DNA of 64,000 nucleotides from Neoakkermansia glycaniphila (GCF_001683795.1 NZ_LIGX01000037.1:1-64000); one strand, 5' to 3'. Positions 7,946 to 17,678 are shown, numbered from the stretch's first letter. The notes: generated by a model from the letters alone, not told the origin. Translations and numbers: made by a program.

Positions 7946-9613
7946 ATGTTAAGCGACAGAACCAAGGCTGGCTTTGAACGCGCGCCGCATCGTAGCCTGA
8001 TGCGTGCGACAGGGATGACGGATGAAGATATCGAGCGTCCGTTCATCGCGATTTGCAATTCTTTCAACGAGGTGATTCCGGGGCATGTGCATCTGCATGA
8101 AGTCGCCAAGCTCATCAAGGAAGAAGTACGCAAGGCCGGCGGCACGCCGGTCGAGTTCAATCTTCCGGGCGTTTGCGACGGCATCGCGATGGCTCACAAG
8201 GGGATGAAGTTCTCCCTGCCGAGCCGCGAACTGATTGCAGACAGCGTGGAAACGATGCTCAGCGCCCACGCGTTCGATGCGATGATCTGCATCCCGAACT
8301 GCGACAAAATCGTTCCCGGCATGATCATGGGTGCCTTGCGCTGCAATGTGCCGACTATTTTCTCCAGCGGCGGCCCGATGGCGGCCGGGCGTCTGGCCGA
8401 CGGTACGGTGCTTGACTTGAACAGCGTATTTGAAGCCGTGGCCCGTTACAAGGCCGGAAAGATTTCCGGCGGAGAGCTTCGCGAAATCGAGTGTGCGGCA
8501 TGTCCCGGAGCAGGTTCCTGCTCGGGCATGTTTACGGCGAATTCGATGAACTGCCTGACGGAGGTGATCGGACTTTCCCTGCCGGGCAACGGTTCCCTGC
8601 TGGCTACCTCCGAGGAGCGCAAGGAGTTCTGGAAGGAGACGGCCCGCCGCGCCGTGGAAATGGCGAAGGCCGAAGGCCCGCGCCCCCGCGATCTCGTGAC
8701 GCAGGATGCCATCGACAATGCCTTTGCCATCGATATGGCGATGGGCGGCAGCTCGAACACCGTGCTGCATACGCTGGCCATCGCCCATGAAGCGGGCGTG
8801 CCTTACGACATGAACCGCATCAACGAGATTTCCCGGCGTACGCCGAATATCTGCAAGGTGGCCCCTTCATCCCGCTTCCATATGGAAGATGTACAGAGGG
8901 CCGGCGGCATCAGTGCGATCATTCATGAAATTTCCAAGGTACCCGGCGCTTTGCATATGGAATGCCGGACGGTGAGCGGCAAGACGCTGGCCGAACTGAC
9001 GGACGGTTGCGAAATTCTGGACCCCACGGTGATCCATCCCCTCGACCAGGCGTATTCGCCGGATGGCGGCCTTGCCGTCCTCTTCGGCAACCTCGCTGCC
9101 GAAGGTTCCATCGTCAAGAAGGCGGGCGTGCATCCCGATATGATGGCGCACAAGGGGCCTGCCGTTATTTTCGAATCCCAGGAAGAAGCCTGCGAAGGCA
9201 TCCTTGCGGGCAAGGTGAAGGCGGGGGATGTGGTCGTCATCCGCAACGAGGGGCCGAAAGGCGGCCCGGGCATGCAGGAAATGCTGGCTCCCACCTCGTA
9301 CATCATGGGGCAGGGACTCGGCGCGAAGGTGGCCCTGATTACGGACGGCCGCTTTTCCGGCGCCACGCACGGCGCGTGCATCGGCCATATTTCGCCGGAA
9401 GCGGCGGAAGGCGGCCTGATCGGCCTGCTGCGCAATGGGGATATCATCGAATATTCCATTCCCGAGCGCAGGCTCGAAGCCCATTTGAGCGAAGAAGAGA
9501 TCGCCGAGCGCCGTAAAAACTGGAAACCCGTTCACAAGGAAATCGATTCTTCGTGGTTGCGCCGTTACCAGAGGCTTGCCGGGAATGCAAGCTCCGGAGC
9601 CGTTTTGAAGTAA
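7946..9613 (+). CDS. ilvD: Dihydroxy-acid dehydratase
   Basis: 555 residues, the usual family length. It dehydrates 2,3-dihydroxy acids to 2-keto acids in valine, leucine and isoleucine synthesis, and needs an Fe-S cluster and Mg. Seen here: CNSFNEVIPGH near the N-terminus, ICIPNCDKIVPGM, CPGAGSCSGMFTANSMNC, and GPKGGPGMQEML plus LITDGRFSG(A)TH in the C-terminal domain. The cysteines at CDG, NCDK and GSCSG are candidate cluster ligands. ATG 7946 fits family N-termini (MLSDRTKAGFERAPHRS). Longer upstream frames run through the previous terminator and are rejected. Monocistronic. Confidence 0.96.
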   Translation: MLSDRTKAGFERAPHRSLMRATGMTDEDIERPFIAICNSFNEVIPGHVHLHEVAKLIKEEVRKAGGTPVEFNLPGVCDGIAMAHKGMKFSLPSRELIADSVETMLSAHAFDAMICIPNCDKIVPGMIMGALRCNVPTIFSSGGPMAAGRLADGTVLDLNSVFEAVARYKAGKISGGELREIECAACPGAGSCSGMFTANSMNCLTEVIGLSLPGNGSLLATSEERKEFWKETARRAVEMAKAEGPRPRDLVTQDAIDNAFAIDMAMGGSSNTVLHTLAIAHEAGVPYDMNRINEISRRTPNICKVAPSSRFHMEDVQRAGGISAIIHEISKVPGALHMECRTVSGKTLAELTDGCEILDPTVIHPLDQAYSPDGGLAVLFGNLAAEGSIVKKAGVHPDMMAHKGPAVIFESQEEACEGILAGKVKAGDVVVIRNEGPKGGPGMQEMLAPTSYIMGQGLGAKVALITDGRFSGATHGACIGHISPEAAEGGLIGLLRNGDIIEYSIPERRLEAHLSEEEIAERRKNWKPVHKEIDSSWLRRYQRLAGNASSGAVLK

Positions 9614-9658
9614 CCTCGCGTTCCCAAATTCCCCATCTTGGAATTTATGGCTTGAAAG

Positions 9659-9693
9659 TGCGCCGTTTTTAATAGAAAATACGGCGCATTTTT
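9659..9693 (+). terminator. ilvD terminator
   Basis: TGCGCCGT (9659-9666) pairs with ACGGCGCA (9681-9688) and is followed by TTTTTC. Confidence 0.88.
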
Positions 9694-9719
9694 CTTGCTG
9701 CCATCTCCCATTTACGTAC

Positions 9720-11225
9720 ATGAGTAACAAACAGAATCCTATTGTCCAGTATTTTTCCGAATTCAAGATTCTTAAAACCGTCTCGAAGGATTTCTGGCTA
9801 ACGAACCTCATTCAGTTTTTCGATGGCATCGCCTATTTCTCCCTGATCGCCATTTTCGTGCTCTACCTGTCGGACTACTGCGGTTTCGACGATGCGAACG
9901 CTTCGCTCTGGGTAGGCTTCTACACACTGTTCATTTCCGCATTCGTTTTCGCAGTAGGCTCCATCTGCGACATCATCGGCCTGAAGCGGTCGTATGCAAT
10001 CGGGTTCTGCCTGTTGCTGTTCGGGCGTCTGGTAATGGGGCTCTCCCCCGATATCTGCTCGTCTTCTCTGGGAGCGTCCATCGGACTGGATGCCGACTGC
10101 GCCCGCATCGGAGTGATGGCTGGCATCTTCATCATGTCGTTCGGTACGGCGTTCATGTCGCCCGTCATTCAGACGTCGATTCGGCGATTCACCACGTTCA
10201 CGGCCCGTGCGACGGGATTCAATGTGTACTACCTGTTGATGAATATTTCGGCCGTTGTCGCCAGCGCCTTCGTCGTGCAGGGCTTCCGTGATGCATACGG
10301 CTCGGTGGACGGTGGTTTCTGGGTGGTGAACTTCGGCACGGCGATGTGCTGCTGCGCCTTCCTCGCCACGCGCCTCATCAATGAAAACAATTATGCCGAG
10401 CCTTCGGAGCGCATGCAGACGAACACGCAGCGCAGGCCCCTCCAGCTTTTCAAGGAAGTCTGGAAGGAAAGCGCCTTCCGCAAGCTCATCCTGTTTCTCG
10501 TGCTGACTCTGGGCGTGCGCATCGTCTTCACGCTGCAATTCATCGTGATGCCCCAGTATTACGTCCGCACGCTGTATGAAGATTTCTCCATCGGCCTCGT
10601 CAATGCGCTGAATCCGACGATCATCGTCGTCGGCCTCATTGCCTTGATTCCCGTGCTCAACCGCTTCTCGACGGTGAAATTGATGATCGTCGGCATGTCC
10701 ATCTCGGCATTCTCCCTCGTATTCATGGCCGTGCCTATCGACTGGTATTACTATGTACCGGGTATCGAAACGCGTTCGCAGGCCTATCTGGTAGCCATCG
10801 TGACGCAGATTCTCGTCTTCGCCTTCGGGGAGCTGCTGTTCTCCCCCCGTTTCTCGGAATACGTCGCCCGCGTGGCTCCCAAGGACAAGGTCGCTTCGTA
10901 CATGTCCATTTCCGCCTTGCCGATGTTCATCGCCAAGCCGATCAACGGCATTATCGGCGGTCTTCTCGTCAGCTATTTCTGCTACGACGGCATTGCTGCG
11001 AAGATTGATACGAACCATATCGGCTTCTGGGATTCCCCCGAATTGATGTGGATGATCTACCTGATTCTGGCCGTGGTCAGCCCGCTCGCCATCATCAAGA
11101 TGAAGAATTCCATCACCTCCGAGCATCCTGAAGAGGATGCCCTGAAGGAAGCCGAAGCCAAAAAGGCGTTGAGCGAAGATGAAGTCGTTTCTGCGGCCGT
11201 CGTCTCCGAAGAAGCAAAGTCCTGA
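9720..11225 (+). CDS. POT/MFS-type transporter (possible peptide transporter)
   Basis: 501 residues with many hydrophobic helices (about 12-14), so an inner-membrane carrier. GSICDIIGLKRSYAIG matches the MFS loop 2-3 motif. FNVYYLLMNISAVV resembles the second PTR/POT signature (FYxxINxG), and FFDGIAYFSLIAIFVLYL lines up with the N-terminal ERFxYYG stretch of peptide symporters. The proton-coupling ExxER residues are not preserved in it. A peptide or related solute is therefore likely but unproven. The C-terminal tail is charged and cytoplasmic (EEDALKEAEAKKALSEDE). The next gene starts 22 bases downstream, so the two are probably co-transcribed. Confidence 0.75.
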   Translation: MSNKQNPIVQYFSEFKILKTVSKDFWLTNLIQFFDGIAYFSLIAIFVLYLSDYCGFDDANASLWVGFYTLFISAFVFAVGSICDIIGLKRSYAIGFCLLLFGRLVMGLSPDICSSSLGASIGLDADCARIGVMAGIFIMSFGTAFMSPVIQTSIRRFTTFTARATGFNVYYLLMNISAVVASAFVVQGFRDAYGSVDGGFWVVNFGTAMCCCAFLATRLINENNYAEPSERMQTNTQRRPLQLFKEVWKESAFRKLILFLVLTLGVRIVFTLQFIVMPQYYVRTLYEDFSIGLVNALNPTIIVVGLIALIPVLNRFSTVKLMIVGMSISAFSLVFMAVPIDWYYYVPGIETRSQAYLVAIVTQILVFAFGELLFSPRFSEYVARVAPKDKVASYMSISALPMFIAKPINGIIGGLLVSYFCYDGIAAKIDTNHIGFWDSPELMWMIYLILAVVSPLAIIKMKNSITSEHPEEDALKEAEAKKALSEDEVVSAAVVSEEAKS

Positions 11226-11247
11226 ACCATCCAACAAACCGAACATT

Positions 11248-12303
11248 ATGACTGAACAAGGCAAAAATATCTTCAAGGACAGCCTCATACTCATCGGCTT
11301 GAGCCTGATACTGGCTGCCGTCAGCCTCGTTGTGACCAAGTTTTTCAAGGTAGAGGACAATCCGGCTGCCGACCTCGTATCCGCCATCAAGAAGGACGAT
11401 TCCATCGCCTTTGAGGAGGCGTTGAAAGCCGGGCTTGACAAGGATGGCAATTTCATCAACCTCGTTGATTTCAAGAAGCGCACCCCGCTTATGTGGGCTG
11501 CCTACGCGAACAACAACAATATCGAAACGACGGAACGCTTGCAGGAATCCCTCGATAACGAGGAGGAGGAAGATGAAGCTGCTGCCAAAGCCGCTTCCAA
11601 GAAGGAAAAATCCAAAAAGATGTATCGCCTGCATTATGTGAAGCGCATTCTCGCCCAAAAGGGAGTGAAGGTCGACCAGCAGGATGAAGACGGGTGGACA
11701 GCTCTGCATTGGGCTTCTTGGAGCGGGCTCGACCGCGTCGTGGAACGCCTGCTCGACAGCAAGGCCAAGATCGACAATAAGGAAGGCAACGGCTATACGC
11801 CGCTGATGCTGGCTGCCATGCGCGGCAACGATCGGGCTGTGGTGATGCTGCTGTATCGCGGCGCGGACAGGAATCTCAAGAACAGGGACGGCAAAACGGC
11901 CCTTCAGCTCGCCCGTGCGGGTATGGCGGCGTACAAGGCGGATTTCGATTCCACCAAAACGCACGTCAGCAAGGTGAATGTGGACGATGTCTATAAGGCT
12001 CTGGATAAGGCTCGCAGCAAAGTGGAGCGCAACAGCTCGGACGGTACGGTATCGCTCGATATCGTTTCCAAGGCGTTGAATGGTGCGGTAGCTGCCGCCG
12101 GAAAGGATGCCAAGGATGTGGATGTGCGCATGCTGGCGTATGAAGCGACGATCAAGCTCCTGCAGATGTCTCCCGAACAATTGGAGTCCTACTTTTCCGA
12201 ACAGGCGCGCAGGGAAGTCGCCCTCAAGGCCAAACTGATCACGGAAGCTATCCGGAAAAAGGTCCTGCCGAAATGGTTTGTCATGGAACCGGTTGCCAAA
12301 TAA
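11248..12303 (+). CDS. Membrane-anchored ankyrin repeat protein
   Basis: About 351 residues. One N-terminal membrane segment (DSLILIGLSLILAAVSLVV) is followed by ankyrin repeats: RTPLMWAAYANN, a charged insertion with an acidic DNEEEEDEAAAKAASKK stretch, then DGWTALHWASWSGLDRVVERLL, NGYTPLMLAAMRGNDRAVVMLLYRGAD and DGKTALQLARAG. A helical C-terminal region follows with no family I recognise. Ankyrin repeats mediate protein contacts, so an adaptor role in the envelope is inferred. It lies just downstream of the transporter, without a Shine-Dalgarno sequence, and ends at a strong terminator. Confidence 0.8.
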   Translation: MTEQGKNIFKDSLILIGLSLILAAVSLVVTKFFKVEDNPAADLVSAIKKDDSIAFEEALKAGLDKDGNFINLVDFKKRTPLMWAAYANNNNIETTERLQESLDNEEEEDEAAAKAASKKEKSKKMYRLHYVKRILAQKGVKVDQQDEDGWTALHWASWSGLDRVVERLLDSKAKIDNKEGNGYTPLMLAAMRGNDRAVVMLLYRGADRNLKNRDGKTALQLARAGMAAYKADFDSTKTHVSKVNVDDVYKALDKARSKVERNSSDGTVSLDIVSKALNGAVAAAGKDAKDVDVRMLAYEATIKLLQMSPEQLESYFSEQARREVALKAKLITEAIRKKVLPKWFVMEPVAK

Positions 12304-12324
12304 CCGCGACACTTTTCAAAATGG

Positions 12325-12353
12325 GCGCATTCCTTACGGGATGCGCTTTTTTT
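12325..12353 (+). terminator. Terminator of the transporter-ankyrin operon
   Basis: GCGCATTCC (12325-12333) pairs with GGGATGCGC (12338-12346), followed by seven T. Confidence 0.9.
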
Positions 12354-12416
12354 GTATATTCTTCCGGCGGTAGGTTCCCGTTTCGGGCCGGAGTGAGTCA
12401 CCATGCCGTTTATGGC

Positions 12417-12445
12417 TTGTTTTGGCTGTGTGATTTGCTTATATT
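12417..12445 (+). promoter_or_regulatory. dsbD promoter
   Basis: TTGTTT (12417-12422), 17-base spacer, TATATT (12440-12445). The -10 box ends six bases before the ATG at 12452, so the predicted start point is the A of the ATG. Confidence 0.72.
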
Positions 12446-12451
12446 TGCTCC

Positions 12452-14758
12452 ATGAATTCGTTTCATCGTTTTTTCATTCCCTTGATGGCGGGATGCTGTT
12501 TGTCCGGTTCCGCTCTGGCGCAGGCCAGGGCATGGGATGCTTCGGTCATGCCGGGGGCAGCCGATGCGGGGGCTCCCCAGGTGGCTGTCAGGATGCAGGG
12601 TGCCTCCGTCGCGTCCTATGCGGAAGGCAAGCCGTTCTATGTGGCCGTGCAGGCCGATCTTCCCCACCCGTGGCATGCCTATTACCGGAATCCCGGCACG
12701 GTGGGCATCCCGATGGAGGCGAAGTTGCAGGAAGTGCCCGGTTTTACGGTTTCGGGGCCTTACTGGTCGCTGCCGATGCGTGAGGTTTCCGATCTGGGTG
12801 TGGCCTATGCGTATGAAGGCAAGGTGACGATGGTGTGGAAGGTCGTGCCTCAGGCGAATGCGCCTGCACAGGCGGATTTCAAGGTCGAAGTGAGCTGGCA
12901 GGTCTGCCGCGAAGGGCAGTGCGCCAATCCGGAACAGAAGGAAGTGGCGGTTTCCCTGTCGAAGGGCGACGGGGCGGCGGCTCCCGTATGGGGCAAATAC
13001 GAGGATGCCGTGACCGGACTGGAGAAGCCCGCGTGGCTTGATGAATCCCGCAAGCCGTTTTGGGCGCAGGATCTGGCTGCCAAAACGGTGACGTTGACAT
13101 GGTACACGCCTGCGGGCGTGAAGCTTGATCCCGCCAAGGTGCAGTTCTTCTCATGGGACAATTCCGTGCTGCCGACCGCTCCCCAGAAGCTGACGGAGAA
13201 GGAACCCGGCATGTATGAGCTGTCGATGACGATGAACGACGGTTCCGATATGCTGTACCCTCTGGCATCCGGCGATGAAGCTGGGGAAGAGGATTCCGAT
13301 GAACCTGTGCTGAAGCCGTTGACGTCCTTGAAGGGATTGCTCGTGGCGGATGGCATGGGAGTGGATCTCGAACTGCCTGCTCAGCAAGGAGCCTCCGCTT
13401 CTGCTGCCGCCATGCCTGCCAAACAGCCTAAGGAAACGGCGGTGAAGGCTACGGCCGCCGAAACCGCCGCATGGCGCTACAAGTGGGAGCCCTGGAGTAA
13501 GGATGTGATGGACAAGGCCCTTGCCGAAGGCAGGCCCGTGTATGTGGATTTTACGGCTCAATGGTGCGCTACGTGCATTGCCAATAAGAAGGTTGCGTAT
13601 TCATCCGAAGTCAAGGATCTGATGCGTAAAGGCAATGTGCTGATGCTGCGCGCGGATAAGACGAAGCCCAATCCGGCCATCGATGCCGAGATGCGTTCCC
13701 TGAACCGCAGTTCCATTCCGGTGAATGTGCTGTACATGCCCGGCAAGGAGCCCGCCATTACGCGTGAAATCCTGACGCCCGATTATCTGGCTTCATTCCT
13801 CAAGGCCCACCTGTTCGGCGAAGGCGATGTTTCCGCGATGGTTGAGGAACCTGAAAAGGTATCCAGCATCTGGGTGATTCTCGGTTCCCTGTTTCTCGGC
13901 GGCCTGATTCTGAATCTGATGCCTTGCGTTTTCCCTGTGATCGGGTTGAAGATTCTCGGTTTCGTCGAGATGGGCGGAGGCGACCGCAAGAAGGTGTTTG
14001 CCCATTCGATGTCGTTTTCCTTCGGGGTATTGCTTTCTTTCTGGTTGCTGACGCTGGTAATTTTCTACCTGCGTGCGCAGGCCGGAGGAGAAGCGCAGTC
14101 GTGGGGCGCATGGCTGCAGAATCCGTGGGTCATTTACGGGATCATTCTGATTTTCCTGACGATGGGCTTGAGCATGTTCGGCCTGTTTGAAATCGGTGTC
14201 GGAGCGACGGGTGCAGGCAGTTCCCTGCAAAGCAGAAAGGGCTACATCGGCTCGTTCTTTTCCGGTTTGTTGGCTACGGTGGTGGCTACCCCGTGCAGCG
14301 CTCCGTTCCTCGGGCCCGTGATGGCCAGCGTGATGGCGTTTGATGCCGGCATGATGTTCCTGTCGATGACGTGCATGGGACTGGGCCTCGCCCTGCCGTA
14401 TCTGCTGATGGGTGCGTTCCCGGCGCTGGTGAAATCCCTGCCCAAGCCCGGTGCATGGATGGAATCCCTCAAGCAGGGCATGTCCTTCCTCCTGCTGGGG
14501 GCTGCCGCTTATTTCATCGGCACGTACAATGCTTTCTTCATCGACAGTTTCGATTTGCAGGTGGTCTATATCTTCTTCGTCGTGTTTGCCGCGGGACTTT
14601 GGGTGTATGGCCGCTGGTGCCCCATCTATCGTCCGAAGGCGACGCGCCTCACGGGCGCGATTATCGCGCTTGCGCTCGTGGGCATTGGCATCTGGGGCTC
14701 GATGCCGGACAAGCGCATTTTCGGCGAGGAGGAATCCGCGGTGCAGAGTGCCGAATAG
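12452..14758 (+). CDS. DsbD/ScsB-like protein-disulfide reductase, permuted domain order
   Basis: 768 residues. After a signal peptide (residues 1-24) comes a DsbD_N/ScsB-like periplasmic domain with LPHPWHAYYRNPGTVGIPM. A thioredoxin-like domain follows with VDFTAQWCATC (Cys372/Cys375). The membrane part starts near residue 474, has about eight helices, and contains the paired cysteines in LMPCVFPVIGLK and VATPCSAPFLGP. Such proteins carry electrons from cytoplasmic thioredoxin across the inner membrane to periplasmic disulfides. In E. coli DsbD the order is N-domain, membrane domain, thioredoxin; here the thioredoxin domain precedes the membrane domain. All redox pairs appear present, so it should be active. 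Confidence 0.88.
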   Translation: MNSFHRFFIPLMAGCCLSGSALAQARAWDASVMPGAADAGAPQVAVRMQGASVASYAEGKPFYVAVQADLPHPWHAYYRNPGTVGIPMEAKLQEVPGFTVSGPYWSLPMREVSDLGVAYAYEGKVTMVWKVVPQANAPAQADFKVEVSWQVCREGQCANPEQKEVAVSLSKGDGAAAPVWGKYEDAVTGLEKPAWLDESRKPFWAQDLAAKTVTLTWYTPAGVKLDPAKVQFFSWDNSVLPTAPQKLTEKEPGMYELSMTMNDGSDMLYPLASGDEAGEEDSDEPVLKPLTSLKGLLVADGMGVDLELPAQQGASASAAAMPAKQPKETAVKATAAETAAWRYKWEPWSKDVMDKALAEGRPVYVDFTAQWCATCIANKKVAYSSEVKDLMRKGNVLMLRADKTKPNPAIDAEMRSLNRSSIPVNVLYMPGKEPAITREILTPDYLASFLKAHLFGEGDVSAMVEEPEKVSSIWVILGSLFLGGLILNLMPCVFPVIGLKILGFVEMGGGDRKKVFAHSMSFSFGVLLSFWLLTLVIFYLRAQAGGEAQSWGAWLQNPWVIYGIILIFLTMGLSMFGLFEIGVGATGAGSSLQSRKGYIGSFFSGLLATVVATPCSAPFLGPVMASVMAFDAGMMFLSMTCMGLGLALPYLLMGAFPALVKSLPKPGAWMESLKQGMSFLLLGAAAYFIGTYNAFFIDSFDLQVVYIFFVVFAAGLWVYGRWCPIYRPKATRLTGAIIALALVGIGIWGSMPDKRIFGEEESAVQSAE

Positions 14759-14784
14759 CGGATTTTCTGAAGACGGTTTTTCAA

Positions 14785-14810
14785 GGTGCAGGGTTATCCT
14801 GCGCCTTTTT
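14785..14810 (+). terminator. dsbD terminator
   Basis: GGTGCAGG pairs with CCTGCGCC (one G-T pair), followed by TTTTT. Confidence 0.8.
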
Positions 14811-14889
14811 GATAGCCGTACCGGACGGGTGGGAAGCAGTATCATGCCTTGGTTTTCCGACACAGGGCGAATGGCCGGATTGCCTCCAT

Positions 14890-14923
14890 GAAAAGAGCGT
14901 TTCCCCAGGGAGGAAACGCTCTT
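14890..14923 (-). terminator. GH89 gene terminator
   Basis: A perfect 12-bp stem (14893-14904 with 14912-14923) lies 22 bases beyond the minus-strand stop. The T tract is short (TTTT). Confidence 0.75.
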
Positions 14924-14945
14924 GAAATCCGTGCGGTGCGGTATC

Positions 14946-17534
14946 TTATTTACCGGTGAACCGGATGCTCATGGTGCCCTGCGATTGCGTACCCGATGCG
15001 CCGCTGACTTCGGCTTTCAGGGTGTAGGCGTCGAGATTGGTGCGGTAGGACGGCAGTTTCAGCGTGTAAACGTTGTCCCGGTTGTCCTGTCCCGTCCAGC
15101 CTTCGTGCTTGTCTTCAGCGACGAGCTTGTCGCCTTCATAGAGGGCTACGGAGTGGATTTTCAGCGCGCTTTGTCCCTTGTTCCATGTGAAACGGGCGGT
15201 GTAGGTGCCGGGTTTCTTGATGTATTCGGTGACGTTGAAGCTGAGCGGAGAACCCGATTCCAGATTCCACGGCAAACCTTCCACATTGCCGCTGGACATT
15301 TCGATGCTCTTGAACAGTGCATCGTGGTGGACGAATGCCTTGGCCGCAAGCGCTGCCGCGTCGCCCTTCGGGGTGACGGGGTAGGCTTTGCGCTCACCGG
15401 AGAAGCCCAGCTCGTGCTTGTGTACGGCATCCTGGTAATCCTTGTTTGCCTTTCCGGCGTCGGTACCTTGCAGGATGCGGAGCTGGCTGTCGAAGAAGAG
15501 CTGCCAGCGCGGGAGGTAGAAGTCGCGGATGAATCCGGCCCATTGCCTGTTCGAGTAGTCGTTCAGGCCGCTGATGCTATTGCTCCATGTCGAGATGAGC
15601 ATTTTCGCGGCGCGCTCCATGTTGTCTTTTTCTTCCGGTGTTTTTCCTTTGTTCCGGGCATCCTGAATCCAGCGACCGAGCAGGAACTGGGGTTCGGTGG
15701 CGAGAATGTCGTCCGCATCTTCCATCAATTGGAGGAATTTCGCGGATTCCTTCTTATAGGCTTCCACATCCTTGCTGTCGAACGCTTCCCTGACGATCTG
15801 GAGCTGTTCATAGGCGGAATCCGTCAGGATCTGGCGCATGAGGTCTACGAAGTCGTAGCGGAAGGTAGGTTCCTTCATCAGCTCGGGATGCAGTTCGACG
15901 GCTTTCATGTAGGCGCGGGCGGCGGCAAGCACTTTGCGGAAGTCGTAGGAGCGTCCGGCGGAGGACCAGGTGGAGGCCTTGCGGATTCCCCAGAAGGGGC
16001 GGCCGCAGATGATCGATTCCGTGCAGCCTTCCTGTGCACGGTTGGGCGCGTAGATGGAGTCTGCCAGCAGCTGGAGGCCTTCCAGAATTTCCTGCGGTGC
16101 GCTGCCGTAGCGGCGTTCGGCGTAGCCTTTCAGGAAGGCGGGAATGTCAATATGGTCGGTGCGGCCGATGCGCTCGAAGAACATGTCGTAGTGGAGCGGG
16201 TTGGTCGCTACGCCTTCCGAGAGGATGCCCATGCCGATGAGTCCCGTTTTTTTCGCGTCGTTCAGGGATTTATCCATGCCGGAGAGCAGGGGAAGGCCAC
16301 CGTAGAGGCCCGTGTTTCCGCCGAAGTTGGCGAGTTCGCACCACACGTAGGGTCGGCCTTTGAAGTTGCGCGTCGCCTTGTCGGCCGGAGTCATGTTGAG
16401 CGTAAGGGCGAGAACCTGCGTTTTGCCGGGGTCCGTGCCGTCGAGCAGTGCGCCGGACGGGTTGCCGCCCCATGCCTGGATGACCCATGTCGAATCCGGG
16501 GAGGCTTTCGTCATGGCTGCCTGTACGGCTTTGGCCGCATTGGTTACGTTGATGTTGCCGCTGCGTCCGCCTTCGTGGAACAGGTCGCCGCCGTAGGCTG
16601 TCGTCGTGGTTCCGTAGGTTTTGTGCAGCGCCTTGTACCAGGCTTCGGCAATGCGCGGGAAGGCGGCGCAGGTAGGATCGAGAACGGCCGGACGGTTGAA
16701 GCTGCACCATCCGCCCTGAGGCACGATGTTCATTTCCTTGTCGGCTACCGTTTTGCCGAAATCGTCGGGGAGGAAGCCTACGTAGCCTTGCAGTACGGGG
16801 GTCATGCCCATTTCCTTCAGGCGGGAGACGATGTTGCGTCCCAGTTCGGCTTCACGGTCGATGACGCCTTGCGAGATCGGGCCGCCGTGGCCTTCGAGAT
16901 TGCCCATGTTCCACCATGCGGCGAAAGCCGGGTTCGGGATGAAGGCAAGGGCCTTGTCTTGCGGATAGCCGAGGCCTGTCAGGAACTGTTGCCATGTTTT
17001 TTCCAGCCCGGCGGTGACGAGTACCTGCGAGAAGCCGTTCAGAGCAAGGAAGTCGAGCTCGCGTTCCCACTGCTGCCAGCTGTTGAATGGGTAGGTGTAG
17101 GAGAGAGTACAGTAATTGTAGGCATGGCATACGGGCCATTCCTTGTCGAAGTGGACGGTGCCTTTGGGTTGGGGCAGCGTTTCGGGAAGCTTGATGCGGT
17201 CGCCGTTCCACGAGAGGTGGACTCCGGCGATGTCGCGAAGATAGCGGCCATAGCCCCGGATGCATTCGCGGATGGAAGGCGCGGTGATGATGATGCCTTT
17301 TCCGGTTCCGGCAACGGTCGTATCCTTCTGTGCTGCGTTCAGCTTGAATTGGACGAGCCCCTTGGCGGACGGGGTGATGCGGGCGACGAGATCCTCGGCG
17401 GATTTGACGGCGGGATCGGAAACGGCCTGTTTGGTTTTTCCGGCCTGGTTGGAAGAATCGTGGCAGGAAGTGAGGCTGCCGAGAGGCAGAACGGCAATAC
17501 CGGTTGCAAGGCTATAGAGAAATACTGATTTCAT
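14946..17534 (-). CDS. GH89 alpha-N-acetylglucosaminidase lipoprotein
   Basis: 862 residues. A leader ending in a lipobox (LPLGSLTSC) suggests a lipoprotein. The GH89/NAGLU core is clear: NYCTLSYTYPFNSWQQWERELDFLALNG, then FAAWWNMGNLEGHGGP, a beta-barrel region with WVIQAWGGNP, and a helical C-terminal domain. The last 200 or so residues (PWNLESGSPLSFNVTEYIKKPGTYTARF) look like an added beta-sandwich. The family removes terminal alpha-linked GlcNAc, as in GlcNAc-alpha-1,4-Gal caps of gastric mucin, which fits a mucin degrader. ATG 17534 is chosen over an in-frame TTG at 17543 because it gives the cleaner leader. Monocistronic. Confidence 0.9.
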   Translation of the reverse strand: MKSVFLYSLATGIAVLPLGSLTSCHDSSNQAGKTKQAVSDPAVKSAEDLVARITPSAKGLVQFKLNAAQKDTTVAGTGKGIIITAPSIRECIRGYGRYLRDIAGVHLSWNGDRIKLPETLPQPKGTVHFDKEWPVCHAYNYCTLSYTYPFNSWQQWERELDFLALNGFSQVLVTAGLEKTWQQFLTGLGYPQDKALAFIPNPAFAAWWNMGNLEGHGGPISQGVIDREAELGRNIVSRLKEMGMTPVLQGYVGFLPDDFGKTVADKEMNIVPQGGWCSFNRPAVLDPTCAAFPRIAEAWYKALHKTYGTTTTAYGGDLFHEGGRSGNINVTNAAKAVQAAMTKASPDSTWVIQAWGGNPSGALLDGTDPGKTQVLALTLNMTPADKATRNFKGRPYVWCELANFGGNTGLYGGLPLLSGMDKSLNDAKKTGLIGMGILSEGVATNPLHYDMFFERIGRTDHIDIPAFLKGYAERRYGSAPQEILEGLQLLADSIYAPNRAQEGCTESIICGRPFWGIRKASTWSSAGRSYDFRKVLAAARAYMKAVELHPELMKEPTFRYDFVDLMRQILTDSAYEQLQIVREAFDSKDVEAYKKESAKFLQLMEDADDILATEPQFLLGRWIQDARNKGKTPEEKDNMERAAKMLISTWSNSISGLNDYSNRQWAGFIRDFYLPRWQLFFDSQLRILQGTDAGKANKDYQDAVHKHELGFSGERKAYPVTPKGDAAALAAKAFVHHDALFKSIEMSSGNVEGLPWNLESGSPLSFNVTEYIKKPGTYTARFTWNKGQSALKIHSVALYEGDKLVAEDKHEGWTGQDNRDNVYTLKLPSYRTNLDAYTLKAEVSGASGTQSQGTMSIRFTGK

Positions 17535-17541
17535 AATGAGC

Positions 17542-17570
17542 AAAATCGCTTTTACCTAATACGGTGTCAA
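17542..17570 (-). promoter_or_regulatory. GH89 gene promoter
   Basis: Perfect TTGACA (17570-17565), 17-base spacer, GATTTT as a weak -10, seven bases before the ATG. Confidence 0.5.
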
Positions 17571-17637
17571 AATATCGTTTTATCATTTTTGTTTACAATA
17601 TATGTTATGACAGTGAGAATTTTTTGACCATTGCAGC

Positions 17638-17678
17638 CAAAATCTCCCGATGGCTGACTTGTTGGACAATCGGGAGAT
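17638..17678 (-). terminator. Terminator of the znu-GH20-sialidase-M28 operon
   Basis: ATCTCCCGAT (17642-17651) pairs with ATCGGGAGAT (17669-17678), and TTTT follows on the minus strand. It lies 73 bases beyond the M28 stop. Confidence 0.7.

Noticed and set aside
14922..17528. 868-codon frame opposite the GH89 gene
   Set aside because: The minus strand has a clear GH89 protein with promoter and terminator; the plus frame has no domain and crosses that terminator.
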